From assembly GCA_051649305.1 (NCBI GenBank), contig JBOFGV010000016.1:1-37883 (forward strand): a stretch of 37,883 bases of DNA, given 5' to 3'. Position 1 is the stretch's first letter. Each line of letters starts with the position of its first letter. The position numbers were made by a program, and so were the translations under genes. Shown here in pieces: positions 7,321-15,633 of the stretch. This stretch comes from JADCCX01 sp051649305 (GTDB lineage Bacteria; Pseudomonadota; Alphaproteobacteria; Rhizobiales; Beijerinckiaceae). The notes beneath the pieces were generated by a model. The model had not been told where the DNA came from, did no database searches, and saw nothing but the letters and a program-made list of their open reading frames with translations.

Positions 7321-9069
7321 TCAGCCCCCGTAAAGGAACCGTGGCAGCCAGAGCGTCAGGCCGGGCCAGACATACATGAACACCATGCAGACGATAACAA
7401 TCAGCATATAGGGCATCATGCCTGCGAAGATCTGATTCAGCGTCACATGTTTTGGCGCAACCCCCTTGAGATAGAAGGCGGACATCGCAACCGGCGGTGA
7501 CAGGAAGGCTGCCTGGAGGTTCACGAACACCAGCACGCCCCAGAGGATGGGATCGATGCTGAAATGCTTGAGCAGGGGCAGGAAGATTGGCACGAAAATC
7601 ACGATGATCTCGGTCCATTCCAGTGGCCAGCCAAGCACGAAGATGATCGCCTGTGACAGCAGCATGAACTGCAGTGGCGAAAGGTCCATCGAGAGCACCC
7701 ACCGCTCGATCAGGGCCTGACCACCCAGAAGGGCAAAGACGCCCGAGAAGATCGCCGAGCCCACAAACAGCCAGCAGACCATGGAGGTTGTCTTGGCGGT
7801 GAGGAACACAGCCTCTTTCGTGCGCTTCCAGTCCAGAGTGCCAGCTTGCAGAGCCAGAAGGAACGCGCCCGCTGCACCCACGGCAGCAGATTCCGTTGCT
7901 GTTGTGATGCCGAAGAGAATGACCGACAGCACCATCACAGTGAGCAGGCCGAGGGGTGCGATGGATGTCGTCAGCAACTTGATGACAACAAAGCGCTCCG
8001 GCGTCATGCGCCAGTAATAGCGCAGCATCACGAATGTCATGAACGCGACAGTGATGCCATAGCCCCAATAGAATTTGGCACCTACGCCTTTGTTCGGATC
8101 AGGCGTCTCGGGAGCAGCAGGCGTGGAACCGCCCAATTGCTGCAGGCCTTCAACAACCTCTTCCACCTTCGCCTGCTGGTGGATGACCACAAACCAGTAA
8201 ATACCCCAAAGCACAGTCGAGACAATCGCCAGAGGAACCAGCATGTAGGCAGCATTGCCAAGCAGCGCCTTGAAGCCAAGCGGCTTGCCGTCCGCGATCA
8301 TGCTTTTGGCCTGCGCAGGCGAGAGCATGGCTTTCAGCGTCGCGAACAGCATGTTGGAGCCATAGGCTTTCTGGAAACCAGCTACCCAGTCCGGCACAGG
8401 AACGCGTGTCTGTTCCTCAGGCAGTTTGGGAGCAATGCTCGGGTTCAGTGTGGCCCAGCCCAGAATGTAGATGAGGTAGAGGAACGCCAGGAAGAAGCCG
8501 GGGAACATCGCGGCCGCATAGAGCTTGACCACGGACTGTCCGGCGACAGCCGCAAACACGATGATCATGACGGACGGTGGAATGAGAATACCGAGCGTGC
8601 CGCCAGCCGTGATGACACCTGCAGCCAGACGCACATCATAGCCTGCGCGCAGCATCGGGTTGAAAGCAATGACGCCCATCAGCACCACAACAGCGCCCAC
8701 CAGACCACTGGCGATGCCCCAGAAGGTGCAGACCAGCAGCGAGGCCACAGCCAGTGATGCAGGCACATTTCGGAAGGCGAGCTGGATAGAATAGAACATT
8801 TTGTCCACCAGCGCGCCGCGCTCCATCACGTAGCCCATCAGCACGAAGAGCGGGATGGAGATCAGAACATCATTGGTCATCGCCCCGTAGGTGCGCTGCA
8901 CCATGAGATCAAACACACGGTTATCGATCCATGCCTGCGCCGGATCAAAGAAGGCCATGAAGCCAAAGAGAATACCAAGGCCCATCAGGGTAAAGGCGGT
9001 GGGGAACCCCAGCATGATCGCAATGACGATCAGCAGGAGCATGGTCAGACCAAGGACTGGATCGCTCAT
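7321..9069 (-). CDS. TRAP transporter large permease, DctM family (enlarged form)
   Basis: Membrane subunit that forms the sodium-driven translocation path of a tripartite (TRAP) transporter. At 582 residues it is about 150 longer than the common 430-residue DctM. The extra part lies roughly at residues 195-345: a hydrophilic stretch, two further predicted membrane spans, and a Pro-rich segment (TPAAPETPDPN). Such enlarged permeases are a known TRAP subgroup. The TRAP core motifs are present, for example GTLGILIPPSVMIIVFA near 155-171 and the C-terminal FLSPPVAMSAFYLKG. The ATG at 9069 overlaps the stop of the small permease gene (ATGA), so the two are translationally coupled. The operon ends at the terminator at 7270. 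Confidence 0.93.
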   Translation of the reverse strand: MSDPVLGLTMLLLIVIAIMLGFPTAFTLMGLGILFGFMAFFDPAQAWIDNRVFDLMVQRTYGAMTNDVLISIPLFVLMGYVMERGALVDKMFYSIQLAFRNVPASLAVASLLVCTFWGIASGLVGAVVVLMGVIAFNPMLRAGYDVRLAAGVITAGGTLGILIPPSVMIIVFAAVAGQSVVKLYAAAMFPGFFLAFLYLIYILGWATLNPSIAPKLPEEQTRVPVPDWVAGFQKAYGSNMLFATLKAMLSPAQAKSMIADGKPLGFKALLGNAAYMLVPLAIVSTVLWGIYWFVVIHQQAKVEEVVEGLQQLGGSTPAAPETPDPNKGVGAKFYWGYGITVAFMTFVMLRYYWRMTPERFVVIKLLTTSIAPLGLLTVMVLSVILFGITTATESAAVGAAGAFLLALQAGTLDWKRTKEAVFLTAKTTSMVCWLFVGSAIFSGVFALLGGQALIERWVLSMDLSPLQFMLLSQAIIFVLGWPLEWTEIIVIFVPIFLPLLKHFSIDPILWGVLVFVNLQAAFLSPPVAMSAFYLKGVAPKHVTLNQIFAGMMPYMLIVIVCMVFMYVWPGLTLWLPRFLYGG

Positions 9070-9731
9070 GTTGAATCTCCACTGCGGCCACGTTGACGCG
9101 CGGCTTCTTCAATCGATTGCGCTTTTTCCATCGCAATTTTGCGGGATTCCTCGTCAACGTGCTCACTGTTGGCAAGCTGCTCGCCGATCACATCGATTTC
9201 GGAAACGTCATGCAGGCGGCTGGGCCATTCACCTGTCTTCAGGCAGACAACGCAGCGCACGATTTCAGCAATGCCTTGCAGCATGACGAGTGCGCCCGCG
9301 ATGGGAATAACTGTCTTGAAATGATAGACCGGCGGGCCGTTGGCCGTGACATTGGAGTGCTCGCCAATGCGCCAGGAATCACCGGCGTAGGAATAACCGG
9401 CGTAAACCAGCGCCAGAATGCCGGGAATGAAAAACACGATATACAGCACGAGATCGAGCGAGGCCTGTGTTCTCGGCTTGAACGAGCTGTAGAGAAAGTC
9501 GCCGCGCACATGGGCGTTCTGCGCCAGGGTGTAGGCCCCGCAAAGCATGAACAGCGTTCCGTAGAACATGTTGCTGGCATCAAAAATCCATGCCGTTGGC
9601 ATGTTCAGAAGGTAGCGTTTGAACACCTCGGCGCAGACCAGAAGCATCAATCCGACAATGAGCCAGGCCGCAGCCTTTCCAACCCATGTGCTGATGCCAT
9701 CCACGGTGTGGAGGAATTTTTCGACGGTCAT
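9066..9731 (-). CDS. TRAP transporter small permease, DctQ family
   Basis: A 221-residue four-span membrane protein that pairs with the large permease. Spans lie at about 15-37, 52-75, 95-118 and 138-160. The family feature W-FDASNMFYGTLF followed by R-DF (residues 47-79) is present. A charged tail of about 50 residues (many Glu, Arg) follows the last span and is longer than usual. I chose ATG 9731 (MTVEKFLH) over the in-frame start at 9800, because AAGGA precedes it and the family begins just before the first span. It lies between the binding-protein gene, 104 bases upstream, and dctM, with which it overlaps by four bases. Confidence 0.9.
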   Translation of the reverse strand: MTVEKFLHTVDGISTWVGKAAAWLIVGLMLLVCAEVFKRYLLNMPTAWIFDASNMFYGTLFMLCGAYTLAQNAHVRGDFLYSSFKPRTQASLDLVLYIVFFIPGILALVYAGYSYAGDSWRIGEHSNVTANGPPVYHFKTVIPIAGALVMLQGIAEIVRCVVCLKTGEWPSRLHDVSEIDVIGEQLANSEHVDEESRKIAMEKAQSIEEAARQRGRSGDST

Positions 9732-9772
9732 GGCAGGGTATCCTTCGTGGAGGGCCACGGACATATAGCAGT

Positions 9773-9798
9773 GCTTCCGGCCAGTGGTGGCCGAAAGC
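9773..9798 (-). promoter_or_regulatory. hairpin between TRAP binding-protein and permease genes
   Basis: On the minus-strand transcript GCTTTCGGCC pairs with GGCCGGAAGC (one G-U pair) around a six-base loop. It stands 38 bases after the binding-protein stop and 42 bases before the small-permease start, with no T-tract after it. This suits a 3' stabiliser or partial attenuator that leaves more binding-protein mRNA than permease mRNA. Function inferred. Confidence 0.5.
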
Positions 9799-9835
9799 AT
9801 CTGTCAAAGGTGGTTAGAAGCCCGAGGGCTCTCAA

Positions 9836-10972
9836 TCAACCCTTTTTGGCCACACCGTTTGGACCAAAGTAATGGTCATAGGCCATCTTGCGGTTCACAA
9901 CAGTGTCCTGCTCCCACTGGGTCGCACGACGGGCAAAGGCGAGCTGTGATTCAAGGATCTTCTTGAACATTGGGTTTTCAGCGGCCTTTTTGCTGACAAC
10001 AGTGTCGTAGATTTCAAGCTGACGCTTGAGCACGGCATCCGGTGTCTTGAAGAAGCGCACCTTGTCCTTGGTCTGCATCTCGACATAGTCGGTCGAATAA
10101 CGGTCGATGGCTTTCCAGGACATGTCGGAGGATGCGGCTTCCGTTGCGTTGGCAATGATCGCCTTCATCTTGTCCGGCAGGGTATCATACTTCGTCTTGT
10201 TGAACATGATCTCGAACTGCTCGGCGTTCTGGTGGAAGCTCTGCAGCATGCAGATCTTCGAAACGTCCGGGAAGCCCAGCAGACGGTCTGATGAGGCGTT
10301 GTTGAATTCCGCTGCATCGAGAAGACCACGGTCCATCGCCGAGACGATTTCGCCGCCTGGAAGCGCGTTGACCGCCGCACCCATACCAGTGAACACGTCA
10401 ATCGAGATGCCGACAGTGCGATACTTCACGCCTCTGAGGTCATCGACACGTGCGATTGGCTTCTTGAACCAGCCGAGCGGCTGTGTTGGCATCGGACCAT
10501 AGGGGAACGAAACAACGTTGGCACCAATCGAGGTGTAAAGTTCTGCGAGAAGTTCTTTGCCGCCGCCGTACTTGTGCCATGCGAGAAGCATGTTGGCATC
10601 CATCGCGTAGCCAGGGCCTGAACCCCAGAGCGAGAGAGCAGCCTGCTTGCCGTAGTGATAAACAAGAACGCCGTGGCCACCGTCGAGTGTGCCTCTGGAA
10701 ACAGCTTCGAGAAGGCCGAAGGCAGGGACAACCGCACCGGCTGGCAAAACCTCGATCCGGAGATCGCCGCCCGTCATGTCATTCACCTTCTTGGCGAAAT
10801 CGAGGGCGTATTCGTGGAAGATATCCTTGGATGGCCAGGTGCTCTGCCAGCGCATGCTGATCGGGCCCTGTGCGCTTGCGAGATTGGGGGCTGCCAATGC
10901 GCCTGCTGCTGCAAGCGCTGTGCCCTTCAAAAATCGCCTGCGGGAAGGCGTCTTATTATCTGTATTGCTCAT
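9836..10972 (-). CDS. TRAP transporter substrate-binding protein, DctP family (Tat-exported)
   Basis: A 378-residue periplasmic solute receptor. The N-terminus is a clear Tat signal: SRRRFLKG at 10-17, an Ala-rich core, and cleavage near ASAQG (32-36). The mature protein has the DctP fold, including the DDLRGVKYRTVG motif whose R185 matches the arginine that grips the substrate carboxylate in this family. The segment PYGPMPTQPLGWFKKPI (157-173) resembles receptors for 2-oxo acids and lactate-like monocarboxylates, so an organic acid is the likely ligand. AAGGGAG lies seven bases before the ATG. It is the first gene of a three-gene minus-strand operon with no catabolic enzyme attached. Confidence 0.93.
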   Translation of the reverse strand: MSNTDNKTPSRRRFLKGTALAAAGALAAPNLASAQGPISMRWQSTWPSKDIFHEYALDFAKKVNDMTGGDLRIEVLPAGAVVPAFGLLEAVSRGTLDGGHGVLVYHYGKQAALSLWGSGPGYAMDANMLLAWHKYGGGKELLAELYTSIGANVVSFPYGPMPTQPLGWFKKPIARVDDLRGVKYRTVGISIDVFTGMGAAVNALPGGEIVSAMDRGLLDAAEFNNASSDRLLGFPDVSKICMLQSFHQNAEQFEIMFNKTKYDTLPDKMKAIIANATEAASSDMSWKAIDRYSTDYVEMQTKDKVRFFKTPDAVLKRQLEIYDTVVSKKAAENPMFKKILESQLAFARRATQWEQDTVVNRKMAYDHYFGPNGVAKKG

Positions 10973-11066
10973 GTGTCGCTCCCTTGAAGGCAGCTTTTTT
11001 TGCTACCTGTCCCTATTGTTAGGGCGACACACATATCTTGCCAAGAGGCGGCGATCGCATAAAATT

Positions 11067-11097
11067 GCATACATAATATGCTGTTATAAACTGTCAA
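11067..11097 (-). promoter_or_regulatory. candidate promoter/operator region of the first TRAP operon
   Basis: The 166-base gap 10973-11138 is AT-rich. On the minus strand TTGACA (11097-11092) is a perfect -35 box; downstream lie TATTAT-like sequences, but at a short spacing of 13, and an inverted repeat GCATA-N5-TATGC (11067-11081) that could be a regulator site. Both are eye-found and only moderately convincing. Confidence 0.3.
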
Positions 11098-11138
11098 ATC
11101 GGTCAATTTTAAACATTTTAGTGCGGTATAACAGATGC

Positions 11139-12608
11139 TTACGCCGCATTGCGGTAGGCCTTCGGCGATACAACGGTTTGCACAATGATCATCATATCCA
11201 TCAGGATTGACCAGTTGTCGATATAGTGAAGGTCATGCTCGACACGGGCCTGCATCTTCGCATCTGTCGATGTTTCACCCCGGAAGCCGTTCACTTGTGC
11301 CCAGCCGGTGATGCCGGGCTTGACGTTATGACGGCGGGCATAGAGCGCAATCCTCCGCTCATAGGCATGGTCATGAGCCAGCGCATGGGGGCGTGGACCG
11401 ACAAGCGACATCTCACCTTTCAGCACGTTGATCAGCTGTGGCAGTTCATCAAGGTTGAAGCGGCGCAGAAAACGGCCGACCTTTGTGATCCGCGGATCAT
11501 CGGCTGTAGCCTGTTTGATGATGTCACCATCGTCCATGGTCAGCATGGTGCGGAATTTGAAGATGCGGAAGGGCTGCTGGTTGAAGCCATAGCGACGCTG
11601 CATGAAGAATACCGGGCCACGGCTGTCCAGCTTGATGGCCAGCGCAATGGCAGCAAAGAACGGAGCCAGCAGAACCAGCGCCAGCACGCCGACAATGGTG
11701 TCAAACACGCGCTTCAGGGCGACATCGCCCATGGAAAGCGGACGGCGGACAAGCTGCACGCTGGACACTGTGCCAATGCGCGAGATGCGAACATCATGGA
11801 AACGATCCAGAATGGCTTCCGCACCCAGATGAATGGAGGCAGGAATCGTGAGGAAACGGTCAATCGACTGATCGATCAGACGCTTCTTGTCCCAGGACAT
11901 CAGAATGAAAACATCATCCGGGGATGCTGCACGGGCACGCATGACGGCTTCGTCAATGGCTTCTGCGGCGGCGTCATCGGAGTCAGCGGCGGGGCGGGGA
12001 ATGACGGCAACGCCTGCGATCTCCATGCCGAGATTCCAGGGTTGATGCCGGGTTGCAAAGCCAATGACCTCATCTTCAAAGCCGATGAGGAAAATGCGCC
12101 TTGCAGCCACAGTGCCGGTCTTGCTCGCGATCTGAACGAGACGCACAAGCAGATAACGTCCGGAAACCAGCGCTATATATCCGCCGATGTAAAGCAGCAC
12201 GACGGTACCGCGCGAAAAGATCATGCTGGTCTTGGTCATGAAGCCAAGCACGATCGCTGCCATGAAGGCTACGTTCCAGAACTGGAATGTCCGTCCTGCA
12301 TGCCCGCGAAAATCGAGGAAGTTGCCAATGGCATATTCATGGCGGGCAACGTTCGGGATGAGCACAAACAGGGCAACGACGAAACCGATCTGCAGCAGGT
12401 TCTCGTTGAAGGGGGCTTCACCAAGGGCCACCAGATGGTAGGCCCATCCAACAACCAGTGCGCTGACCACAATGGTCGCCGTGTCGGTGATTGCTGCAAA
12501 GAATGAGAAGAACGCGCGCGAGTGTGCTGCGCGTGACTGTCGCACAGCAGCCTGTCCCAGAATGGAATTAACCTCTGTTGCCTGCATCATGTTCGAATTC
12601 TGTTTCAT
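11139..12608 (-). CDS. polyprenyl glycosylphosphotransferase (exopolysaccharide priming enzyme, WcaJ/WbaP/ExoY-like)
   Basis: A 489-residue inner-membrane enzyme that transfers a sugar phosphate, commonly glucose or galactose phosphate, from UDP-sugar onto undecaprenyl phosphate to start a polysaccharide repeat. The first third has four predicted spans (about residues 30-140), followed by a Rossmann-like CoA_binding_3 domain (150-260). The C-terminal sugar transferase domain begins with a membrane re-entrant helix (about 305-330) and contains FKFRTM, RRFNLDELPQLINVL and SLVGPRPH, the family's catalytic blocks. I chose ATG 12608; an upstream GTG at 12704 lacks support. It stands alone, but galU and galE elsewhere in the window make its likely UDP-sugar donors. 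Confidence 0.9.
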   Translation of the reverse strand: MKQNSNMMQATEVNSILGQAAVRQSRAAHSRAFFSFFAAITDTATIVVSALVVGWAYHLVALGEAPFNENLLQIGFVVALFVLIPNVARHEYAIGNFLDFRGHAGRTFQFWNVAFMAAIVLGFMTKTSMIFSRGTVVLLYIGGYIALVSGRYLLVRLVQIASKTGTVAARRIFLIGFEDEVIGFATRHQPWNLGMEIAGVAVIPRPAADSDDAAAEAIDEAVMRARAASPDDVFILMSWDKKRLIDQSIDRFLTIPASIHLGAEAILDRFHDVRISRIGTVSSVQLVRRPLSMGDVALKRVFDTIVGVLALVLLAPFFAAIALAIKLDSRGPVFFMQRRYGFNQQPFRIFKFRTMLTMDDGDIIKQATADDPRITKVGRFLRRFNLDELPQLINVLKGEMSLVGPRPHALAHDHAYERRIALYARRHNVKPGITGWAQVNGFRGETSTDAKMQARVEHDLHYIDNWSILMDMMIIVQTVVSPKAYRNAA

Positions 12609-12762
12609 AATCCGCCAGCCTGTGTCTTTGCGGGACAACTGGGCAGCATTTATTGCTGCTTCCGTTTCCCCTGCATCACAGATTGCAAGCGGCATACCAG
12701 CCACTGGGCAGGTACAAATTTATGACGACCTCTTGCCCCGGACGGGTCATTCACACAAGTCA

Positions 12763-12781
12763 CATTAACGTTTTATTAATG
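12763..12781. repeat. small inverted repeat upstream of the glycosylphosphotransferase gene
   Basis: CATTAA-N7-TTAATG lies in the AT-rich gap between infC and the glycosylphosphotransferase gene, about 155 bases before that start. It could be an operator or chance; nothing else in 12609-12831 stands out. Confidence 0.25.
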
Positions 12782-12831
12782 AATGGCAGCGTTGCGCCCA
12801 ACGGTTGCCTGCCAATGGTTGTTTGCGACGC

Positions 12832-12868
12832 AAAAAAGCGGGACCATCCCATGTGTGATGATCCCGCC
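12832..12868 (-). terminator. infC: intrinsic terminator of infC
   Basis: On the minus strand GCGGGATCATC pairs with GATGGTCCCGC (one G-T wobble) around an eight-base loop and is followed by six T. It lies 36 bases after the infC stop, so infC is not cotranscribed with rpmI-rplT as it is in many bacteria. Confidence 0.88.
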
Positions 12869-12904
12869 TCAAAAATAAACCGGAACAGATTCAGATAAAC
12901 AGCG

Positions 12905-13444
12905 TCAGCGTGGTGCAACCACCATGACAACCTGACGGCCTTCGAAAGAAGGCTCATTCTCGACCTTGGCAATTTCGGCAGTAATCGCCTTTACGCGGTC
13001 GAGCACCTTCATGCCGATATCCTGATGCGCCATTTCACGGCCACGGAAGCGCAGGGTGAACTTCACCTTGTTGCCTTCCTCAAAGAAGCCTTTTGCGGCT
13101 TTCATCTTGGTTTCGAAGTCATGGTCATCAATGCCGGGACGCAGCTTGATTTCCTTGATTTCGATGATTTTCTGTTTCTTGCGGGCTTCAGCAGACTTCT
13201 TCTGCTCCTGGAAGCGGAAACGGCCATAGTCCATGATCTTGCAAACAGGGGGAACCGAGTTTGGCGAAACCTCGACAAGATCGAGTCCTTCTTCCTCGGC
13301 GATGCGGACGGCATCCAGCGTTTGCAGCACACCGAGGTTGTTGCCTTCGGTATCGATGACCTGAACTTCGCGAACGCGAATGTCCTTGTTGACGCGCGGA
13401 CCGTCTTTGACGGGTGGCGGCAGATTTCTCATGGGGCGGCGAAT
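12905..13444 (-). CDS. infC: translation initiation factor IF-3, probable AUU start
   Basis: IF-3 binds the 30S subunit, checks start-codon pairing and blocks premature 50S joining. The 179 residues show the N-domain (KDGPRVNKDIR, LDLVEVSPNSVPPVCKIMDYG), a Lys-rich linker helix (EQKKSAEARKKQK) and the C-domain ending FEGRQVVMVVAPR, all full length. The start is placed at ATT 13444-13442: a perfect AAGGAG (13459-13454) lies nine bases before it and the product then begins MRRPMRN, matching rhizobial IF-3 proteins that begin MRRP. The first in-frame ATG (13432) would be 21 bases from that site, too far. An AUU start is the known means by which IF-3 represses its own translation in E. coli. Confidence 0.96.
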   Translation of the reverse strand: MRRPMRNLPPPVKDGPRVNKDIRVREVQVIDTEGNNLGVLQTLDAVRIAEEEGLDLVEVSPNSVPPVCKIMDYGRFRFQEQKKSAEARKKQKIIEIKEIKLRPGIDDHDFETKMKAAKGFFEEGNKVKFTLRFRGREMAHQDIGMKVLDRVKAITAEIAKVENEPSFEGRQVVMVVAPR

Positions 13445-13453
13445 GGCAGTCAG

Positions 13454-13459
13454 CTCCTT
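13454..13459 (-). promoter_or_regulatory. infC: ribosome binding site that fixes the infC AUU start
   Basis: AAGGAG on the minus strand, nine bases before ATT 13444. No ATG, GTG or TTG lies at a usable distance in the infC frame. Confidence 0.85.
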
Positions 13460-13537
13460 GTTGTCACGGCAACACAGCCGCGGTGCCGCGGAAAATCGGC
13501 GCAAATCATCGTAAAGTCAATGTTTTTTGGCCCTGAC

Positions 13538-14776
13538 TCACGACGTTTGACGCCGTTCAATCAGAGCGGCGTAAACATCCAGTGTCTTTTCCACCATCTG
13601 ATGCAGCGAAAAGTGCGCTTCTGCATGGCGTCTGCCGCGCTGGGCCAGTGCATCACGCGCGCTTGGCCGCAAGGCAAGCGCCTGCATCAGGGCGTCAGCC
13701 AGCGCCACGGCATCACCGGGAGCCACCCGCCAGCCGGTGCGGGCTTCGGGTGCAACGTCAGGCGGAGCCAGCACGGTTTCGGGCACAGCCCCAAGGTTGG
13801 ATACGACAACCGGCGCACCAACCGCCTGCGCTTCCACTGCCACGCGACCAAAGGCTTCGGGTTCAATCGAAGGAACCGCTACAGCGGCCGCTGCCATCAT
13901 GGCCGCAGGCATGTCTGTCACGTGGCCAACCCTGCGCACCACACCGCTGACGCCGCGTGTGCGGATCAACTCATCGAGCTCTTTCACATAGTCGTCGCGG
14001 CCCTGCGCATCGCCTGCCAGCAGAAACACCACATCGCGCAGTCCCTGATCAGTCATGATCTTGGCGGCATCAATCAGCACGCGCTGGCCTTTCCACCCGG
14101 TCAGACGGGCGGCCAGCAGCACAATGCGCTCATGCGGGCCAACACCCCAGGCTTCCCTGAGCGCCAGCACGCGAGCCGGGTCAATCGTATGGGCCTGAAA
14201 CGCCGAGAGGTCTGTGCCGCGCGGAATAACCCTGATGATCGAGGCAGCAAAGGGATGAGCTGATCGGATGAGGCTGGCTGTGTATTCCGAGTTGGCAATC
14301 ACAACATCACCGCGCGCCATCACGGAGTTATAGAGCACCTTGGGCGGAGACTTGCCGGAGTAACTGCCGTGATAGGTTGTCAGAAACGGCGTTTTTGTGA
14401 GCTTTGTAGCTGCCAGCGCCACCCATGCGGGCGCACGCGAGCGCGCATGCACAATATCCACTTTCTCGCGCCGGATAAGCGAGGCGAGCTTGCGCGTGTT
14501 CAGCACCATCGCAGCCGGGTTTTTGCTGGCGGCAGGGAAGGGCAGCCACTCACCGCCCTTGGCCTGCAACTCTCCCACCAGTCGACCGCCTTCTGTCGCA
14601 ACAAGCGCGCGCGCGCCCAGTTGCGCCAGTGCTTCTGCGATATCGACAGTTGTCCGCTCGGCACCTCCAGCCTCCAGCTCAGGAATGATCTGGAGAACAG
14701 TGCGGCCCTCAAGAGCATGGCGGGTGTTGGCGGGAAATGGCGACAAACTGCAATCCGGTCTTGGTGTGCTGATCAC
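13538..14776 (-). CDS. glycosyltransferase family 4 protein
   Basis: A 412-residue GT-B glycosyltransferase. The N-terminal acceptor domain opens with TVLQIIPELEAGGAERT (residues 26-42), the loop that binds the acceptor, and carries HARSRAPAWV near 110. The C-terminal nucleotide-sugar domain has ARLTGWKGQ and the EPEAFGRVAVEAQAVGAPVV segment, whose two glutamates seven residues apart match the GT4 EX7E motif. Such proteins add sugars to lipopolysaccharide or capsule at the cytoplasmic membrane face. The start is a GTG at 14776, with GGGA touching it, so the exact start is uncertain; no ATG occurs before the conserved core. Only 53 bases separate it from the divergent hydrolase gene. Confidence 0.9.
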   Translation of the reverse strand: MISTPRPDCSLSPFPANTRHALEGRTVLQIIPELEAGGAERTTVDIAEALAQLGARALVATEGGRLVGELQAKGGEWLPFPAASKNPAAMVLNTRKLASLIRREKVDIVHARSRAPAWVALAATKLTKTPFLTTYHGSYSGKSPPKVLYNSVMARGDVVIANSEYTASLIRSAHPFAASIIRVIPRGTDLSAFQAHTIDPARVLALREAWGVGPHERIVLLAARLTGWKGQRVLIDAAKIMTDQGLRDVVFLLAGDAQGRDDYVKELDELIRTRGVSGVVRRVGHVTDMPAAMMAAAAVAVPSIEPEAFGRVAVEAQAVGAPVVVSNLGAVPETVLAPPDVAPEARTGWRVAPGDAVALADALMQALALRPSARDALAQRGRRHAEAHFSLHQMVEKTLDVYAALIERRQTS

Positions 14777-14829
14777 TCCCGTGGCAAGGACACGGAGACT
14801 GATGATTCATTGGCAAAGGCTTTAGAGCG

Positions 14830-15633
14830 ATGCAACCCAATCTGCAAACCGGCAGGGCGCATTTTCTCGCCGTTGGCGAAAAATCGCGTGCTGGAAACAA
14901 AGACTTTGCCAGAAACATTGCCCTGCGCACAACAAAAGGCGCGGGCACGCCGGTTGTCTGGCTGGGTGGTTTCAGATCGGACATGATGTCAACGAAGGCT
15001 GTCGCCATTGACGAGTGGTGCAAGACGCATGGCCGCCCCATGGTTCGTATGGACTACACGGGGCACGGCGAAAGCAGCGGTCGCTTTGAAGACTGCACGC
15101 TGTCCACATGGATCGAGGATGCCAGTGCTGTCCTCACCAAGGCCGTTGAAGCCCCCCCGATCATCGTTGGCTCGTCCATGGGTGGCTGGATAGCCACATT
15201 GATCGCCAAACGCCTGTTCGAACAGGGCAAAGGTGGTAAAATTGCCGGATTGGTGCTGATTGCGCCGGCCTGCGATTTTACCGAAAGCCTGATGTGGGCG
15301 CAGTTCCCCGATGCCATCAAGCAGGAAATCATGGAAAAAGGCGTCTGGTATCGCCCTTCGGAATATTCACCCGAACCCAATGCCATCACCCGTGATCTGA
15401 TCGAGGACGGCAGGCGCAACCTTGTGTTTGGTTCATCCTTTCAGGTCGGTTGCCCGGTGCATATCCTGCAAGGCATGAAAGATCCGGATGTGCCCTACAC
15501 CCATGCCCTCAAGCTGGTGGAGCATTTGCCGCTTGATCCTGTCACCATGACCCTGATCAACGACGGCGACCACCGTCTGTCGCGTGATCAGGATATCGCA
15601 AGGCTGATCAGCGCAGTGGCGGGGATCGTCTAA
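14830..15633 (+). CDS. alpha/beta hydrolase, ABHD10-like
   Basis: A 267-residue serine hydrolase of the group related to mitochondrial ABHD10, which acts on acyl thioesters and acyl glucuronides. The nucleophile is S116 in the GSSMGGW elbow, the acid is D218 or D220 in GMKDPDVPY, and the base is H248 in NDGDHRLS; the oxyanion region is WLGGFRSDM (44-52). DYTGHGESSG (75-84) is the usual strand-4 motif. No signal peptide is seen, so it is cytosolic. Its stop codon overlaps the stop of the convergent aminotransferase (CTAA at 15630-15633). The substrate is not predictable; depalmitoylase or ester hydrolase are both possible. Confidence 0.88.
   Translation: MQPNLQTGRAHFLAVGEKSRAGNKDFARNIALRTTKGAGTPVVWLGGFRSDMMSTKAVAIDEWCKTHGRPMVRMDYTGHGESSGRFEDCTLSTWIEDASAVLTKAVEAPPIIVGSSMGGWIATLIAKRLFEQGKGGKIAGLVLIAPACDFTESLMWAQFPDAIKQEIMEKGVWYRPSEYSPEPNAITRDLIEDGRRNLVFGSSFQVGCPVHILQGMKDPDVPYTHALKLVEHLPLDPVTMTLINDGDHRLSRDQDIARLISAVAGIV

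Noticed and set aside
6986..8068. A 360-residue minus-strand frame overlapping aatA and the large TRAP permease.
   Set aside because: Crosses the terminator and parts of two real genes; composition is unlike a protein.
11226..12506. A 426-residue open frame on the plus strand opposite the glycosylphosphotransferase.
   Set aside because: It is rich in Cys, His and Gln without any domain, while the minus strand encodes a clear full-length enzyme; antisense shadow of a high-GC gene.
12609..12704. GTG start at 12704 that would lengthen the glycosylphosphotransferase by 32 residues.
   Set aside because: The extra residues are non-conserved in character and lie before the first membrane span; ATG 12608 is better placed.
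13025..14263. A 412-residue plus-strand open frame across infC and the GT4 gene.
   Set aside because: It spans two recognised minus-strand genes and has no motif of its own.
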